From JANNBN01 sp031430595 (GTDB lineage Bacteria; Actinomycetota; Acidimicrobiia; Acidimicrobiales; JANYDT01), in NCBI GenBank assembly GCA_031430595.1, contig JANPBU010000043.1, positions 62,001 through 126,000 of the forward strand: a stretch of 64,000 bases of DNA. The letters are read 5' to 3'. Both the position numbers and the translations under genes were made by a program. The notes under the pieces are model-generated. The model was not told where the DNA came from. It made no database searches and was given only the letters and a program-made list of their open reading frames with translations. How positions within the stretch are numbered: position 1 is the first letter of the stretch; each line of letters starts with the position of its first letter. Positions 32,742-41,918 of this stretch are shown here, one piece after another.

Positions 32742-33245
32742 ATGACGAACGCACCGAAAATTGCCCGCCTTAACCATGCGGTGCTGTGGGTAAATGACGC
32801 CGAACACGCAGCCACCTTCTATTGCGACGTACTTGGTTTTACGATCGCAGCAAGCATTGAAGGTGCCGTCTTCCTGAGGGCAGGGGGTTCTACAAACGAT
32901 CACGATCTTGGCCTCTTTAGCGTTGGTTCACGGCCCACCACGCCGAGAAGTGTCGGCCTCTATCACCTCGCCTGGCAAGTCGATACCCTCGACGAACTTG
33001 TCGTTATCAGGAAAAGGTTAAGTACCGCAAACGCGCTCGTGGGGGCTTCAGATCACGGTGTCTCAAAGTCGCTCTACGGAAAAGACCTTGACGGAATCGA
33101 GTTTGAGGTGCTGTGGTCCATCCCGCAATCAGCATGGGGTGACTCGGAAAACAGCATGAAAACTGCAGCCCTGGACCTCGACAACGAGTTGCAGCGCTGG
33201 AGTGGGCGACAAACAGCCGCAGATTCCAACTTTTCCCACTCATAA
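32742..33245 (+). CDS. VOC/glyoxalase-family protein
   Basis: A 167-residue protein with the vicinal-oxygen-chelate fold: beta-alpha-beta-beta-beta modules beginning ARLNHAVLWVNDAEHAATFY and YHLAWQVDTLDELVVIRKRL, and a final metal-site region DGIEFEVLWSIP. The candidate metal ligands are the histidines in LNHAV and YHLAW and the glutamate in FEVLW. Members include extradiol dioxygenases and glyoxalases; catechol-2,3-dioxygenase-like spacing is suggested, but the substrate is unknown. A short inverted repeat (CTAGC/GCTAG near 33258-33275) follows and may aid termination. Confidence 0.82.
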   Translation: MTNAPKIARLNHAVLWVNDAEHAATFYCDVLGFTIAASIEGAVFLRAGGSTNDHDLGLFSVGSRPTTPRSVGLYHLAWQVDTLDELVVIRKRLSTANALVGASDHGVSKSLYGKDLDGIEFEVLWSIPQSAWGDSENSMKTAALDLDNELQRWSGRQTAADSNFSHS

Positions 33246-33314
33246 CCACCGGAACTCCTAGCCTGCAACTGCTAGTCGCAAGGTGGTGAAAATATTCGCT
33301 AGGTTATTGGCCTC

Positions 33315-35321
33315 ATGAGCGGAGGTTCGCTCGGCGACACCCAAGGAACCCGAAACGTGCCAACTAGTGAACTCAATCAATCCGCGGGCCACGGTCCTGC
33401 GTCGGGTGGCCGACTGGCGGCTCTAACCCTCGGCTCGCTTGGGGTTGTGTACGGCGATATTGGTACCAGCCCCATTTACGCCCTCCGTGAAGCGCTCGGC
33501 CACGGCAACCACAAAATGGTGGGCGACGAAGGTGGCAAACTCATGGCCTTTAACCCGACCGTCGTGTTCGGTGCGTTGTCCATAGTTTTCTGGGCGCTCA
33601 TCTTGATCATCACGATCAAGTATCTCTTTTTTGTTATGCGCGCTGACAACCATGGTGAGGGTGGCATTTTGGCGCTGACGTCTTTGCTCGACGGAAAAAC
33701 CGTTGATGGTGAACCGCGCAGTGGGATAGCTCGAACTGCGATGGCCGGGGGTGGCATCCTATTGCTACTCGGGCTTTTTGGCACCGCCCTGCTCTACGGT
33801 GACGGGATGATCACCCCAGCAATATCTGTGTTGTCTGCTGTTGAAGGGCTCGGATTAGTAAGCACTTCGTTCACCCCGTACGTGATGCCCATCGCCATCG
33901 TGATCATAATCGGGTTGTTTTCAGTGCAGCGATTTGGCACCGGCAAAGTTGGAATCGTGTTCGGACCAATCATGATCGTCTGGTTCGCAACCCTTGCCGC
34001 CCTTGGCCTTAAGGGGATCATCTCGAACCCTGAAGTCCTTAAGGCACTCAACCCGGTTTGGGCCGTCAAGTATTTTCAAGCCAATCCGTGGAAGGGTTTT
34101 CTTTCAATGGGTTCCCTATTTCTCGTGGTGACCGGTGGCGAAGCGCTCTATGCCGACATGGGTCACTTTGGGCGTAAACCCATCATGACCGGCTGGTTCA
34201 CTGTGGTGCTGCCAGCTCTCCTGTTGAATTATTTCGGTCAAGGGGCTCAAATCATTAAAGACGAAGGCGATCACCTACATGAAGCGTTCTTTCGGATGGC
34301 GCCATCTTGGGGGCTTCTTCCCCTCGTGCTTTTGGCGACAGTTGCCACAGTTATTGCTTCCCAGGCCCTCATCTCCGGTGCGTTCTCACTTACCCAGCAA
34401 GCCATCAGTATGGGATACAGCCCACGAGTAGAAATTCGTCACACATCCAAAACCGAGCGCGGGCAAATCTACATCCCACAAATCAACTGGGCCCTGATGA
34501 TCAGTTGTGTGTTGTTAGTCCTAGGATTTCGGTCGTCGACCAATCTTGCTGCTGCGTACGGGCTTGCCGTAACTGCGTGCATGTTTATCACCACGCTTAT
34601 CTTTGCGCGAGTTGCCCAAACCCACTTTGGTTGGTCAAAGACAAAGACCTGGATCATTTTGGCCCCACTCCTCGCACTAGATGCCGTATTCCTCAGCGCG
34701 AACCTCTTCAAGATTCCTTCTGGCGGCTGGTTTCCACTCGTAGTTGGCGTTGTAATTCTCACCTTGCTCACCACCTGGAAGTCTGGCCGGGCCATTGTGG
34801 CCAAACGTCTGCGCAGGGGTGCTGAACCTATAGGCGCTTATATATCCAGAATCACCACCGGCGAGTCATCGGTGGCTCGGGTCACTGGCACTGGCGTTTT
34901 TCTTTTTTCTGAAATTGGTTTCGTACCGCCTGCACTGGCCGCAAACGTTGCCCACAACCGGATTTTGCACAACCAGGTGTACATACTTTCAATACTTAGA
35001 GAAGACACCCCAATTGTTGAACCGGCCAACCGCCTGCACCTCACCGACATCGGCGATGGTGTCTCGCAGATAGTCCTGCACTACGGGTTCATGGAGGAAT
35101 ACGACGTTCACGAAGACCTCACTCGCGACCACTTCGTCGACGTTCGTGATGCAATCTATTTTTTGGGACGAGAAAATCTTCGTCCAACGCCTCAAGACGG
35201 TATGGCACCGTGGCGCGAATCGTTGATGCGAACAATGAGCCGAAACACCACCGACGTTGCCGAATTCTTCAAACTTCCGTCAAACCGGGTGTTCGAAGTT
35301 GGGGTTCAGGTCGACTTGTAA
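33315..35321 (+). CDS. kup: KUP-family potassium uptake protein
   Basis: A 668-residue transporter with about 12 membrane helices in the first 470 residues and a cytosolic C-terminal domain. Family signatures seen: LGVVYGDIGTSPIYALREAL, LFGTALLYGDGMITPAISVL, GGEALYADMGHFGRKPI, NYFGQGA and EIRHTSKTERGQIYIPQIN. It takes up potassium with protons. It stands at the head of a 7-kb potassium-related block and converges with the S41 peptidase gene with only 17 bases between stops. No c-di-AMP riboswitch consensus was recognised in its leader. Confidence 0.96.
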   Translation: MSGGSLGDTQGTRNVPTSELNQSAGHGPASGGRLAALTLGSLGVVYGDIGTSPIYALREALGHGNHKMVGDEGGKLMAFNPTVVFGALSIVFWALILIITIKYLFFVMRADNHGEGGILALTSLLDGKTVDGEPRSGIARTAMAGGGILLLLGLFGTALLYGDGMITPAISVLSAVEGLGLVSTSFTPYVMPIAIVIIIGLFSVQRFGTGKVGIVFGPIMIVWFATLAALGLKGIISNPEVLKALNPVWAVKYFQANPWKGFLSMGSLFLVVTGGEALYADMGHFGRKPIMTGWFTVVLPALLLNYFGQGAQIIKDEGDHLHEAFFRMAPSWGLLPLVLLATVATVIASQALISGAFSLTQQAISMGYSPRVEIRHTSKTERGQIYIPQINWALMISCVLLVLGFRSSTNLAAAYGLAVTACMFITTLIFARVAQTHFGWSKTKTWIILAPLLALDAVFLSANLFKIPSGGWFPLVVGVVILTLLTTWKSGRAIVAKRLRRGAEPIGAYISRITTGESSVARVTGTGVFLFSEIGFVPPALAANVAHNRILHNQVYILSILREDTPIVEPANRLHLTDIGDGVSQIVLHYGFMEEYDVHEDLTRDHFVDVRDAIYFLGRENLRPTPQDGMAPWRESLMRTMSRNTTDVAEFFKLPSNRVFEVGVQVDL

Positions 35322-35338
35322 CTTAACTTATGAAGTGA

Positions 35339-36853
35339 CTAGCGACCAGCACATGACGGCTGCGTATTCAGCCACTCACGAGCTGCGTTCAGCACCGGAT
35401 CGGCCTCCGTAGCGAAGGATCCCCAGTCAACGGTCAGACCAACATCGGCTGTCAGCTTTTGGTCGTACACGTTGCCGGCCCGATCGAGGTCGTAGCTATT
35501 CGTTACAAGTACAAATGCACCGTCGGCCAGCGTGATCCCAACATTCGCACTCGTCACACCAACCGATGGTGCGCCGAACGATCGTGAGGCTGGCCGACCA
35601 ATAAACGAGATTGCGGCAAGTTCACCGGCACTACCGGTTTGATTTGATATCAACACCGCCACCGGTACCAACGGGTCGCGAAGACGCGTCGGTGCCTCAA
35701 TCTGCCATGCCAGTCGCGTCCCGGCCAGTAGCTGCCCGTTGCGAAACGTGAGCATTTCGCGTCGATCATCACCAAAAATAAATCCTGATGGTGACGATTC
35801 ACTCAGAAACGGTTCAAGCACGCTCATCATCGAATAGACATATCCACCGCTGTTGCGCCGCAGATCGAGCACCCAGCCACAGGGGTTAACGGCCGACTCA
35901 ACCGAACCAATCGCCGCGGTTCCGTTGCGAGAAAAGCTTTCTTCGGCAGTTCGAGAGCCGGTTGAGCCAGGAAGGTCGACGTACCCAAGTTTGTTGTCGA
36001 GAACACGAACCGATGGAGATTCGTTCGTCATGATTTGGGCGCGGGTAAGGTTGACATCGAACTCACCGAGGCCAACTCGCGAGACGCGCACCGTCGCCAT
36101 TTCCACCGCTCGATCGGCTGCGGTGGTGCGATTCCACTGTTTGGAGTTGAAGGAAACGAGCCGGTCAAGGGTACGAATACCCGCCAACTCTGCCGGTGAA
36201 CCGGTCGTCACCCAAATTACGTCGGGGGGGTAGATCTTTAACCCGAAACCGGTCGAGGTTCCTTGAAGCAGCGATTTCGCCACGGTCGGGTCGAGTAGTT
36301 GTGAGTGGCGATCGCCTAATTTCGTCAACGCTTCACGAATTATCGGATAGGTGTCTGACAACGAAGTTGCCGACTCTCCCTTGGTTCGGGCCACAGCAAT
36401 AATCCCGGGCACATCGACAACTCGACGACGAGCAGAGTATGTCTCAATGAAGGTAAGCACCCGATTGAGATATTCCTGCGGCGTAGGTAGGGGTACCGTC
36501 GGTTGGACCAAAGTGGTCGGTTGGGCGGCCGTACTCGCTGGAACCGTGCTCGCTGGAACCGTCGACGGTTCGGGAAGTCCACCTAACGAAGGGCCGGGAG
36601 GTGTGGGCGTGGTGGTCACGTTCGTTGCCGGCACGGTCGAGCGTTTGATTTTCCGTGTTGTTGGCCGACGAGTCGACTTCTTTTTTGCGACCGGCCTTTT
36701 TACGACCGGCTTTTTGGTCGCACCAAACGCTCCAGGCTCGCCAGCGGAGACCCCGCTGAACAACAGACAAGTTGTGAGGAGTACAGCGATCATTGTTCGG
36801 CCAACCCACCAAGACTTGTGCCTTATGAAGTTGGGATTGCTTCGCCAGCCCAT
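35339..36853 (-). CDS. S41-family (CTP/tail-specific type) secreted peptidase
   Basis: A protease of about 504 residues with an N-terminal signal sequence or anchor (MIAVLLTTCLLFSGVSA), a Lys/Arg then Thr/Pro-rich linker (about 80 residues), a degenerate PDZ-like segment (GLKIYPPDVIWVTTGSPAEL) and an S41 catalytic domain. The probable nucleophile is the serine of NQTGSAGELAAISF; WVLDLRRNSGGYV is the conserved N-R-G-G strand. The lysine of classical CtpA (GEKTFGKG) is replaced in SFGAPSVGVTSAN, a variant found in other S41 proteins. The start is uncertain: ATG 36853 or 36793. It lies between two potassium transporter genes on the opposite strand, with no proven link. Confidence 0.8.
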   Translation of the reverse strand: MGWRSNPNFIRHKSWWVGRTMIAVLLTTCLLFSGVSAGEPGAFGATKKPVVKRPVAKKKSTRRPTTRKIKRSTVPATNVTTTPTPPGPSLGGLPEPSTVPASTVPASTAAQPTTLVQPTVPLPTPQEYLNRVLTFIETYSARRRVVDVPGIIAVARTKGESATSLSDTYPIIREALTKLGDRHSQLLDPTVAKSLLQGTSTGFGLKIYPPDVIWVTTGSPAELAGIRTLDRLVSFNSKQWNRTTAADRAVEMATVRVSRVGLGEFDVNLTRAQIMTNESPSVRVLDNKLGYVDLPGSTGSRTAEESFSRNGTAAIGSVESAVNPCGWVLDLRRNSGGYVYSMMSVLEPFLSESSPSGFIFGDDRREMLTFRNGQLLAGTRLAWQIEAPTRLRDPLVPVAVLISNQTGSAGELAAISFIGRPASRSFGAPSVGVTSANVGITLADGAFVLVTNSYDLDRAGNVYDQKLTADVGLTVDWGSFATEADPVLNAAREWLNTQPSCAGR

Positions 36854-37004
36854 ATCCGCAATGTACAAGGGTCGGCACCGGTTGTGAGACCCTCCATTTT
36901 GAAGGTCGTTCATTCGAGTGGACCAAACCGGGTCTAAAGTCGCATCCTGGATGGTGAAGTCACTGTCTGTCCCTCTCGCCAAACATTGGTTGTGTGATCG
37001 TTAA

Positions 37005-38858
37005 ATGCCACCCCTCAAGCGAATACTCGTCGGGAAACCCCTCTCAAGTGCCGACGAAGGTCACCAACGGCTTCGCAAACTCATAGCGCTTCCGGTATTT
37101 GCCTCAGACGCCATTTCGTCGACTGCTTATGCCACCGACGAAATTTTGGTTGTACTACTTCTTCAAGCAGGAATTGGCGCAGCTGCATTCAAAAAGCTGA
37201 TCCCGTTGGCCATTGTGGTGTGCGTCCTGATGGTCATTGTGATCATGTCGTATCGCCAAACGTTGTTTGCGTATCCGAGCGGCGGCGGTGCTTACATAGT
37301 AAGTCGCGAAAATCTCGGTGAGACCCCATCGCTAGTAGCCGCAGCTTCGTTGCTTACTGATTACATACTCACTGTTTCGGTAAGCGTGGCTGGCGGTGTT
37401 TTAGCAATGAGAACAGCCTTCGGGTTTGGCTCAAAATGGACAGTGCCTATCTGCTTACTCTGCGTTGCCGTGATGACCGTTATGAACCTTCGGGGCGTGA
37501 AAGAGTCAGGTTCTGCCTTCGCCGGACCTACCTACTTCTACATCCTTATGCTCATCATTTTCATTGTCGTTGGCCTCTACCGAATCTTCGTTCAAGACCT
37601 TGGCCCAATTCCCGAAGCGCTGCTCTCGCTTGAGGCTCGCGAGGTCGCCGAAAGCGCCAAACCACTTTCGCTCTTCATGCTTCTGCGCGCATTTTCTTCC
37701 GGTGCCGTGGCCTTGTCAGGTATCGAAGCTGTATCAAACGGAGTTCCTGCGTTCGAAAAACCTGAAAGCAAAAACGCAGCCACGACGCTGATGTGGATGG
37801 GTGGCATCCTTGGAAGCTGCTTCCTTGGCGTGTCCATAATTGGTTCGCACCTCAAACCGTATCGAGGCGAGGCGGATGGCAATGGGCTTGGCCTGATGGC
37901 TCAGCATATTTATGGCGGGAAGGGCATCATGTTTTGGGCAACCATGATTGCAACGTTCTTCATTTTGATTCTCGCTGCGAACACGGCCTACGCCGATTTT
38001 CCGCGCTTAGCGTCGATGGTGGCCCGTGACGGGTTCCTTCCTCGCCAGTTTTTTAACAAGGGTGCACGCTTAGTATTCTCGAATGGGGTGCTGTTTCTCG
38101 CCATCGTAGCTTCGGTTCTTATTGTGGCCTTCAAGGGCGACATTTCAAAACTCATTCCGCTGTACGCATTTGGTGTGTTCACTGGTTTCACTTTGAGCCA
38201 AACCGGTATGGTTCGACATCACCTTCGACACAAAGAAAAGAACTGGAAATTCGGCATCACCATAAATACCATAGGTGCGCTTACTACTGGACTGATCGCT
38301 GCTATTGTTGTGATTTCCAAATTCACCGAAGGTGCCTGGATCCCTGCCGTTCTGATTCCGTTCATGGTGTTCGGATTTCGAGCTATCGGTCGCCACTACA
38401 AGGCCAGTCGCAACTCGGTCATTGCGAACACCGACTACCGGGCCCTTCGCGAAACTCACACCATGGTTGTGCTTGTTGGCTCGGTCAACAAAGGCGTGAT
38501 TCACGGTGTGCAATACGCGCAATCACTTCGCCCCGACCGAATTATGGCCGTCACCGTTGTGAGCGACGACGAAGAGCGTAAACGCATCGAAGATCAGTGG
38601 GCAGCGTTCAACATGCCGATAGATCTGAACGTGTTGTACTCACCGTTCCGTGAACTTACCGCGCCGGTGATGAACTTCATTGACGAACTTGACGATCGTC
38701 ACAGTGACGACATCATCACTGTTGTCATCCCTGAATTCGTCACATCGTTTTCGACCCAGTGGCTGCACAACGGGAGCGCCCTCGCTCTCAAAGCCAAGCT
38801 TCTGTACCGGCCGCACACAGCCGTCGTTTCAGTTCCCATCCATATGGACTACGAGTAA
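37005..38858 (+). CDS. APC-superfamily transporter, KimA-like (candidate potassium importer)
   Basis: A 617-residue protein with about 12 membrane helices and a cytosolic tail of about 150 residues. Signatures include PVFASDAISSTAYATDEILV, YPSGGGAYIVSRENLGE, LLTDYILTVSVSVAGGV and SGIEAVSNGVPAFEKPESKN. These match the YdaO/KimA subgroup, which imports potassium with protons rather than amino acids. It is followed ten bases downstream by two trkA-type genes, the same order as Rv2690c-ceoB-ceoC in Mycobacterium tuberculosis, supporting potassium. Many databases would label it amino acid permease; the substrate is inferred. Confidence 0.85.
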   Translation: MPPLKRILVGKPLSSADEGHQRLRKLIALPVFASDAISSTAYATDEILVVLLLQAGIGAAAFKKLIPLAIVVCVLMVIVIMSYRQTLFAYPSGGGAYIVSRENLGETPSLVAAASLLTDYILTVSVSVAGGVLAMRTAFGFGSKWTVPICLLCVAVMTVMNLRGVKESGSAFAGPTYFYILMLIIFIVVGLYRIFVQDLGPIPEALLSLEAREVAESAKPLSLFMLLRAFSSGAVALSGIEAVSNGVPAFEKPESKNAATTLMWMGGILGSCFLGVSIIGSHLKPYRGEADGNGLGLMAQHIYGGKGIMFWATMIATFFILILAANTAYADFPRLASMVARDGFLPRQFFNKGARLVFSNGVLFLAIVASVLIVAFKGDISKLIPLYAFGVFTGFTLSQTGMVRHHLRHKEKNWKFGITINTIGALTTGLIAAIVVISKFTEGAWIPAVLIPFMVFGFRAIGRHYKASRNSVIANTDYRALRETHTMVVLVGSVNKGVIHGVQYAQSLRPDRIMAVTVVSDDEERKRIEDQWAAFNMPIDLNVLYSPFRELTAPVMNFIDELDDRHSDDIITVVIPEFVTSFSTQWLHNGSALALKAKLLYRPHTAVVSVPIHMDYE

Positions 38859-38868
38859 AGGTCTACTC

Positions 38869-39540
38869 ATGCATGTTGTAATCGTCGGCTGCGGCCGAGT
38901 TGGCTCTGGGCTAGCCAACGCTTTAGAAACCGCCCAACATTCCGTATCGGTTATTGACCGCAAACCAACCTCAATGAGGCGGCTAAATCCTGACTTTGCC
39001 GGTCAGAAACTGGTGGGGGTAGGGTTTGATCGCGAAGTACTTATCGAGGCCGGAATCGAACGAGCCGATGCTGTGGCTGCCGTAACCAACGGTGACAACT
39101 CAAACATTTTGATTGCCCGGGTGGCCCGAGAAACCTTTGGTGTCGCGCAGGTGGTTGCACGTATCTATGACCCTCGACGAGCCACAATTTACGAACGTCT
39201 TGGTGTTCCCACGATTGCCACCGCAGCGTGGACGACTGAGCGAATTCTTGGACGAATTCTTTCCGATCATCACATCGGCGAGTGGATTGATCCATCGGCA
39301 AAATTCACCCTGATTGAACGCACCATCCCGTCACATTGGGCCCGTAAAACGATCAGCGACTTTGAAGAACACGCTCAGGTAAGAGTCTCGTTGGTTGTTC
39401 GTTTGGGTGAGCCGAGCTTGCCCGTCGCAGACCTACTCCTTCAAGAGGGTGACATCGTGCACGCCATGGTTGCCACGACGAATACAACGACGTGTGACTC
39501 GTTACTCAAAAATGCAACATCGACGGCCGGGAGCCACTGA
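38869..39540 (+). CDS. ceoB: TrkA/CeoB-type potassium channel regulatory subunit
   Basis: A 223-residue protein with a Rossmann TrkA-N domain (VVIVGCGRVGSGLANALE, NAD(H)/nucleotide binding; acidic VIDR at the end of strand 2) and a C-terminal TrkA-C part (SDFEEHAQVRVSLVVRLGEP; LLLQEGDIVHAMV). It gates a membrane K+ transporter by ligand binding. The true start is ATG 38869; a longer frame upstream overlaps the permease gene and is rejected. It is one of two consecutive paralogues and the next gene starts within its stop codon. Confidence 0.93.
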   Translation: MHVVIVGCGRVGSGLANALETAQHSVSVIDRKPTSMRRLNPDFAGQKLVGVGFDREVLIEAGIERADAVAAVTNGDNSNILIARVARETFGVAQVVARIYDPRRATIYERLGVPTIATAAWTTERILGRILSDHHIGEWIDPSAKFTLIERTIPSHWARKTISDFEEHAQVRVSLVVRLGEPSLPVADLLLQEGDIVHAMVATTNTTTCDSLLKNATSTAGSH

Positions 39541-40208
39541 TGAAGATCATGATCGTTGGGGCCGGAAGCGTCGGCTGTTATATGGCATCACAACTCCACC
39601 AGTCGGGCCATGAAGTATCGCTCGTTGACCAAGATCCCGAGGTCGTTGAGCAGGGGCGCAACAGCAAACTGCTGGCCGACATCACCTGGCATCGAGGCGA
39701 CGCTTGTGAGGTTTCGACACTTGCTGAAATCGGAATGGGAGACGCAGATGTGGTCGCTGCGGTTACCGGTGATGATGAAGACAACCTGGTCGTTTCACTT
39801 CTAGCCAAACAAGAATTTGGGGTGCCTCGGGTCGTGGCTCGGGTAAACAACCCTCGAAATGAGTGGATGTTCAACGACACCTGGGGTATCGACGTTTCGG
39901 TCTCAACCCCTCACCTCTTGACCGCCTTGGTAGAGGAAGCGGTGTCGGTCGGTTCATATGTACCCCTACTCTCACTTGAGGGCGGGAAGGCGCACCTGGC
40001 CGAGGTGACTTTGGCCGATACATCTCCAGCCATTGGCAAAACAATCTCGAGCATCGGTTTGCCTCGTGAAGCTTCGGTTGTTGCAATTGTGCGAGAGGGT
40101 CATGTGGTATCCCCCACCCCCGACACAACGTTGCGGCAAAACGACGAGGTTCTTGTTTTGCTCAAGGGAGAAGTTGAGTCGGAAGTAAGGGCTGTACTCG
40201 TCGGCTAA
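39540..40208 (+). CDS. ceoC: TrkA/CeoC-type potassium channel regulatory subunit
   Basis: A 222-residue paralogue of the preceding gene: TrkA-N (KIMIVGAGSVGCYMASQLHQ, then SLVDQDPEVVEQ) and TrkA-C (LAEVTLADTSPAIGKTISSI, LRQNDEVLVLLKGEVE). Its ATG uses the last base of the previous stop (TGATG), giving tight coupling and suggesting a heteromeric regulator. Together with the upstream KimA-like permease it forms a potassium uptake unit. Confidence 0.93.
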   Translation: MKIMIVGAGSVGCYMASQLHQSGHEVSLVDQDPEVVEQGRNSKLLADITWHRGDACEVSTLAEIGMGDADVVAAVTGDDEDNLVVSLLAKQEFGVPRVVARVNNPRNEWMFNDTWGIDVSVSTPHLLTALVEEAVSVGSYVPLLSLEGGKAHLAEVTLADTSPAIGKTISSIGLPREASVVAIVREGHVVSPTPDTTLRQNDEVLVLLKGEVESEVRAVLVG

Positions 40209-40228
40209 ACCCAAAACGGTTTAAGCGA

Positions 40229-40582
40229 TCAGTCGAGCAGGGTGTATTTCGGGTCTCGGAACACCAAGTTGTCGCCCGGACGGGTGGCCACACCTTCAAT
40301 CGAAATAGCGTGACCGAGACCAATTCCACCGAGGGCTCTACGACCATGCCAAATCACGACGGCATGACCTGACCCATCGGAGATTCGCACTTCAAGGGTA
40401 GGAACTCCGCTGGTTGGCTGGGTTCGTATCCGTGTAACTTCGCCGCACACACGAACTTGGCGGCGCTCTGCAGCGTCACCGATTCGCACATCAGATCCTT
40501 CGCAGAACTTGTCAACTAAAGCTGATTGATGTTGGGTCTCACCGGAACTAGTGAGAGTTCGGATGCGGTCTCGCAGCGACAT
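40229..40582 (-). CDS. OB-fold nucleic-acid-binding domain protein
   Basis: A 117-residue single OB-fold protein (VRVCGEVTRIRTQPTSGVPT, LEVRISDGSGHAVVIWHGRR, IGLGHAISIEGVATRPGDNL) of the kind found next to ceoB/ceoC in mycobacteria (the Rv2694c position). The strand pattern resembles tRNA-synthetase or RecG anticodon/wedge OB folds. It converges on ceoC. Function unknown; the conserved placement beside TrkA genes is the only clue. Confidence 0.78.
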   Translation of the reverse strand: MSLRDRIRTLTSSGETQHQSALVDKFCEGSDVRIGDAAERRQVRVCGEVTRIRTQPTSGVPTLEVRISDGSGHAVVIWHGRRALGGIGLGHAISIEGVATRPGDNLVFRDPKYTLLD

Positions 40583-40693
40583 TGTTCAAAGTGTAGGCCC
40601 CGCCAAAGCCATTACTGAGCAGAGTTCACACGAGGTTTCTCAAGTCTCGATTGTGTCTATGCCTTCTCGCTTGTAACGTAGCGTCCACTCACC

Positions 40694-40720
40694 GGGGGGT
40701 TCAAATCAGTTTGATCCCCC
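40694..40720 (+). promoter_or_regulatory. Inverted repeat in the leader of the BMP gene
   Basis: GGGGGTTCAAA and TTTGATCCCCC form an 11-base hairpin with one mismatch and a 4-base loop (TCAG), ending 25 bases before the BMP start codon and just before its GGAGG ribosome site. Placement suggests an operator or an mRNA 5' hairpin controlling the nucleoside-uptake operon; no repressor gene is adjacent. Confidence 0.5.
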
Positions 40721-40745
40721 ATTTCTCGGAGGTTCCACCACCAAT

Positions 40746-41798
40746 ATGAAGCTCACCCGCAGTGCTGCAGCCATTCTGCTTGCAGCAGCAACGGCAACCC
40801 TGGTTGCCACGCCTATCGCCCACTCACAGGAACAGAAATCTGTTGCTTTGATGTTTGACCTCACCGGTCGCGGCGACAAGTCATTCAACGACGCAGCCGC
40901 CGCTGGTCTAGACAAGGCCAAAAAAGAATTTCCTACCCTGAAGGTCACCGAGTCAGTGCCATCAGGTGCTGACGGCGACCGTGCCGAACGCCTCAAGACG
41001 GTCATTGCTGACAAGAACGGCCTCATCATCTGTGTTGGCTTCCTGTGGTCACCAGATTGCGCCAAGGGTGCAATCGCTAACCCAACCATCGCCTTCGCCT
41101 CAATCGACGACGAACTCACCAACGACGGCAAGGCACTAGCAAACACCGCTGGCTTCAAGTTCGCTGAACAAGAAGGCTCGTTCCTCGTTGGTTATGCCGC
41201 TGGCCTCAAAACCAAGTCGGGCAAAGTAGGTTTCATTGGCGGCGTCGAAATCGACCTCATCAAGAAATTCGAAGCTGGCTTCACCGCTGGCGTGCAAGCC
41301 GCAAACAAGAAGGCCAAAGTTACCCAGAAGTATGCGTCGCAGCCGCCAGACTTCTCTGGTTTCACTGACGTACCAAAGGGCAAGGCCATCGCCGCTGCCA
41401 TGTACAAGAGCGGCATTGACGTTATCTACGTCGCTGCTGGTTCAACCGGCAACGGTGCGTTCATCGCCGCCAAAGAATCCGGCAAAAAGCCTGGTCAGAT
41501 CTGGGCCATCGGTGTTGACAGCGACCAGTACCAAACCATTTCGGTTGCTAACGGCCGCGATTACATCTTGACCTCAATGCTCAAGAAGGTTGACGTCGCT
41601 ACCTACAACGCCATCAAGGCATATGTGGCTGGCACACCCGTAACCGGCACCCAGACCCTCGGTCTCAAAGACGGTGGCGTTGACTTCTCAGTCACCAACA
41701 AGAAGGGCATGGACGCAAAAACTGTGGCCAAGCTCAAGAAGATCAAAGCTGACATCATCAGCGGCAAGATCACCCCACCAACAACACCGACACGCTGA
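40746..41798 (+). CDS. BMP-family nucleoside-binding ABC transporter protein
   Basis: A 350-residue exported protein. It has a signal peptide (RSAAAILLAAATATLVATPI, cut near AHS-QE) and the BMP/Med fold (SVALMFDLTGRGDKSFNDAA start; GKVGFIGGVEIDLIKKFEAG; DVIYVAAGSTGNGAFIAAKE; WAIGVDSDQYQT), homologous to PnrA purine-nucleoside-binding proteins. It is expected to deliver nucleosides to the ATPase and two permeases downstream. Unlike most Gram-positive members it has no lipobox cysteine, so how it stays at the membrane is unclear. A GGAGG ribosome site lies 12 bases upstream, and a terminator-like hairpin follows. Confidence 0.92.
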   Translation: MKLTRSAAAILLAAATATLVATPIAHSQEQKSVALMFDLTGRGDKSFNDAAAAGLDKAKKEFPTLKVTESVPSGADGDRAERLKTVIADKNGLIICVGFLWSPDCAKGAIANPTIAFASIDDELTNDGKALANTAGFKFAEQEGSFLVGYAAGLKTKSGKVGFIGGVEIDLIKKFEAGFTAGVQAANKKAKVTQKYASQPPDFSGFTDVPKGKAIAAAMYKSGIDVIYVAAGSTGNGAFIAAKESGKKPGQIWAIGVDSDQYQTISVANGRDYILTSMLKKVDVATYNAIKAYVAGTPVTGTQTLGLKDGGVDFSVTNKKGMDAKTVAKLKKIKADIISGKITPPTTPTR

Positions 41799-41863
41799 CC
41801 TCGCTGACCTCGCTGGGCTGCTAGTCAGCCCCGTCGAGTAGCGAAGAGTCGTATCAAACTGTT

Positions 41864-41896
41864 GAGAAGGGCAATCCAATATGGGTTGCCCTTCTT
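41864..41896 (+). terminator. Hairpin between the BMP and ATPase genes
   Basis: GAAGGGCAATCC and GGGTTGCCCTTC pair over 12 positions (one G-T) around AATAT, with one further A-T pair outside. It ends 23 bases before the ATPase GTG. It probably attenuates transcription so that the binding protein is made in excess of the transporter core. No strong U-run follows, so partial read-through or 3'-end protection is more likely than full termination. Confidence 0.7.
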
Positions 41897-41918
41897 CGCG
41901 TTCTGCTAGTAATTAGGT

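Noticed and set aside
33246..33314. Possible c-di-AMP (ydaO-type) riboswitch ahead of kup
   Set aside because: The leader is too short and lacks the conserved motifs; the region upstream of the KimA-like gene also lacks them.
38680..38868. Upstream extension of the first trkA-type gene
   Set aside because: It overlaps the end of the permease gene in another frame and precedes the conserved MHVVIVGCG start.
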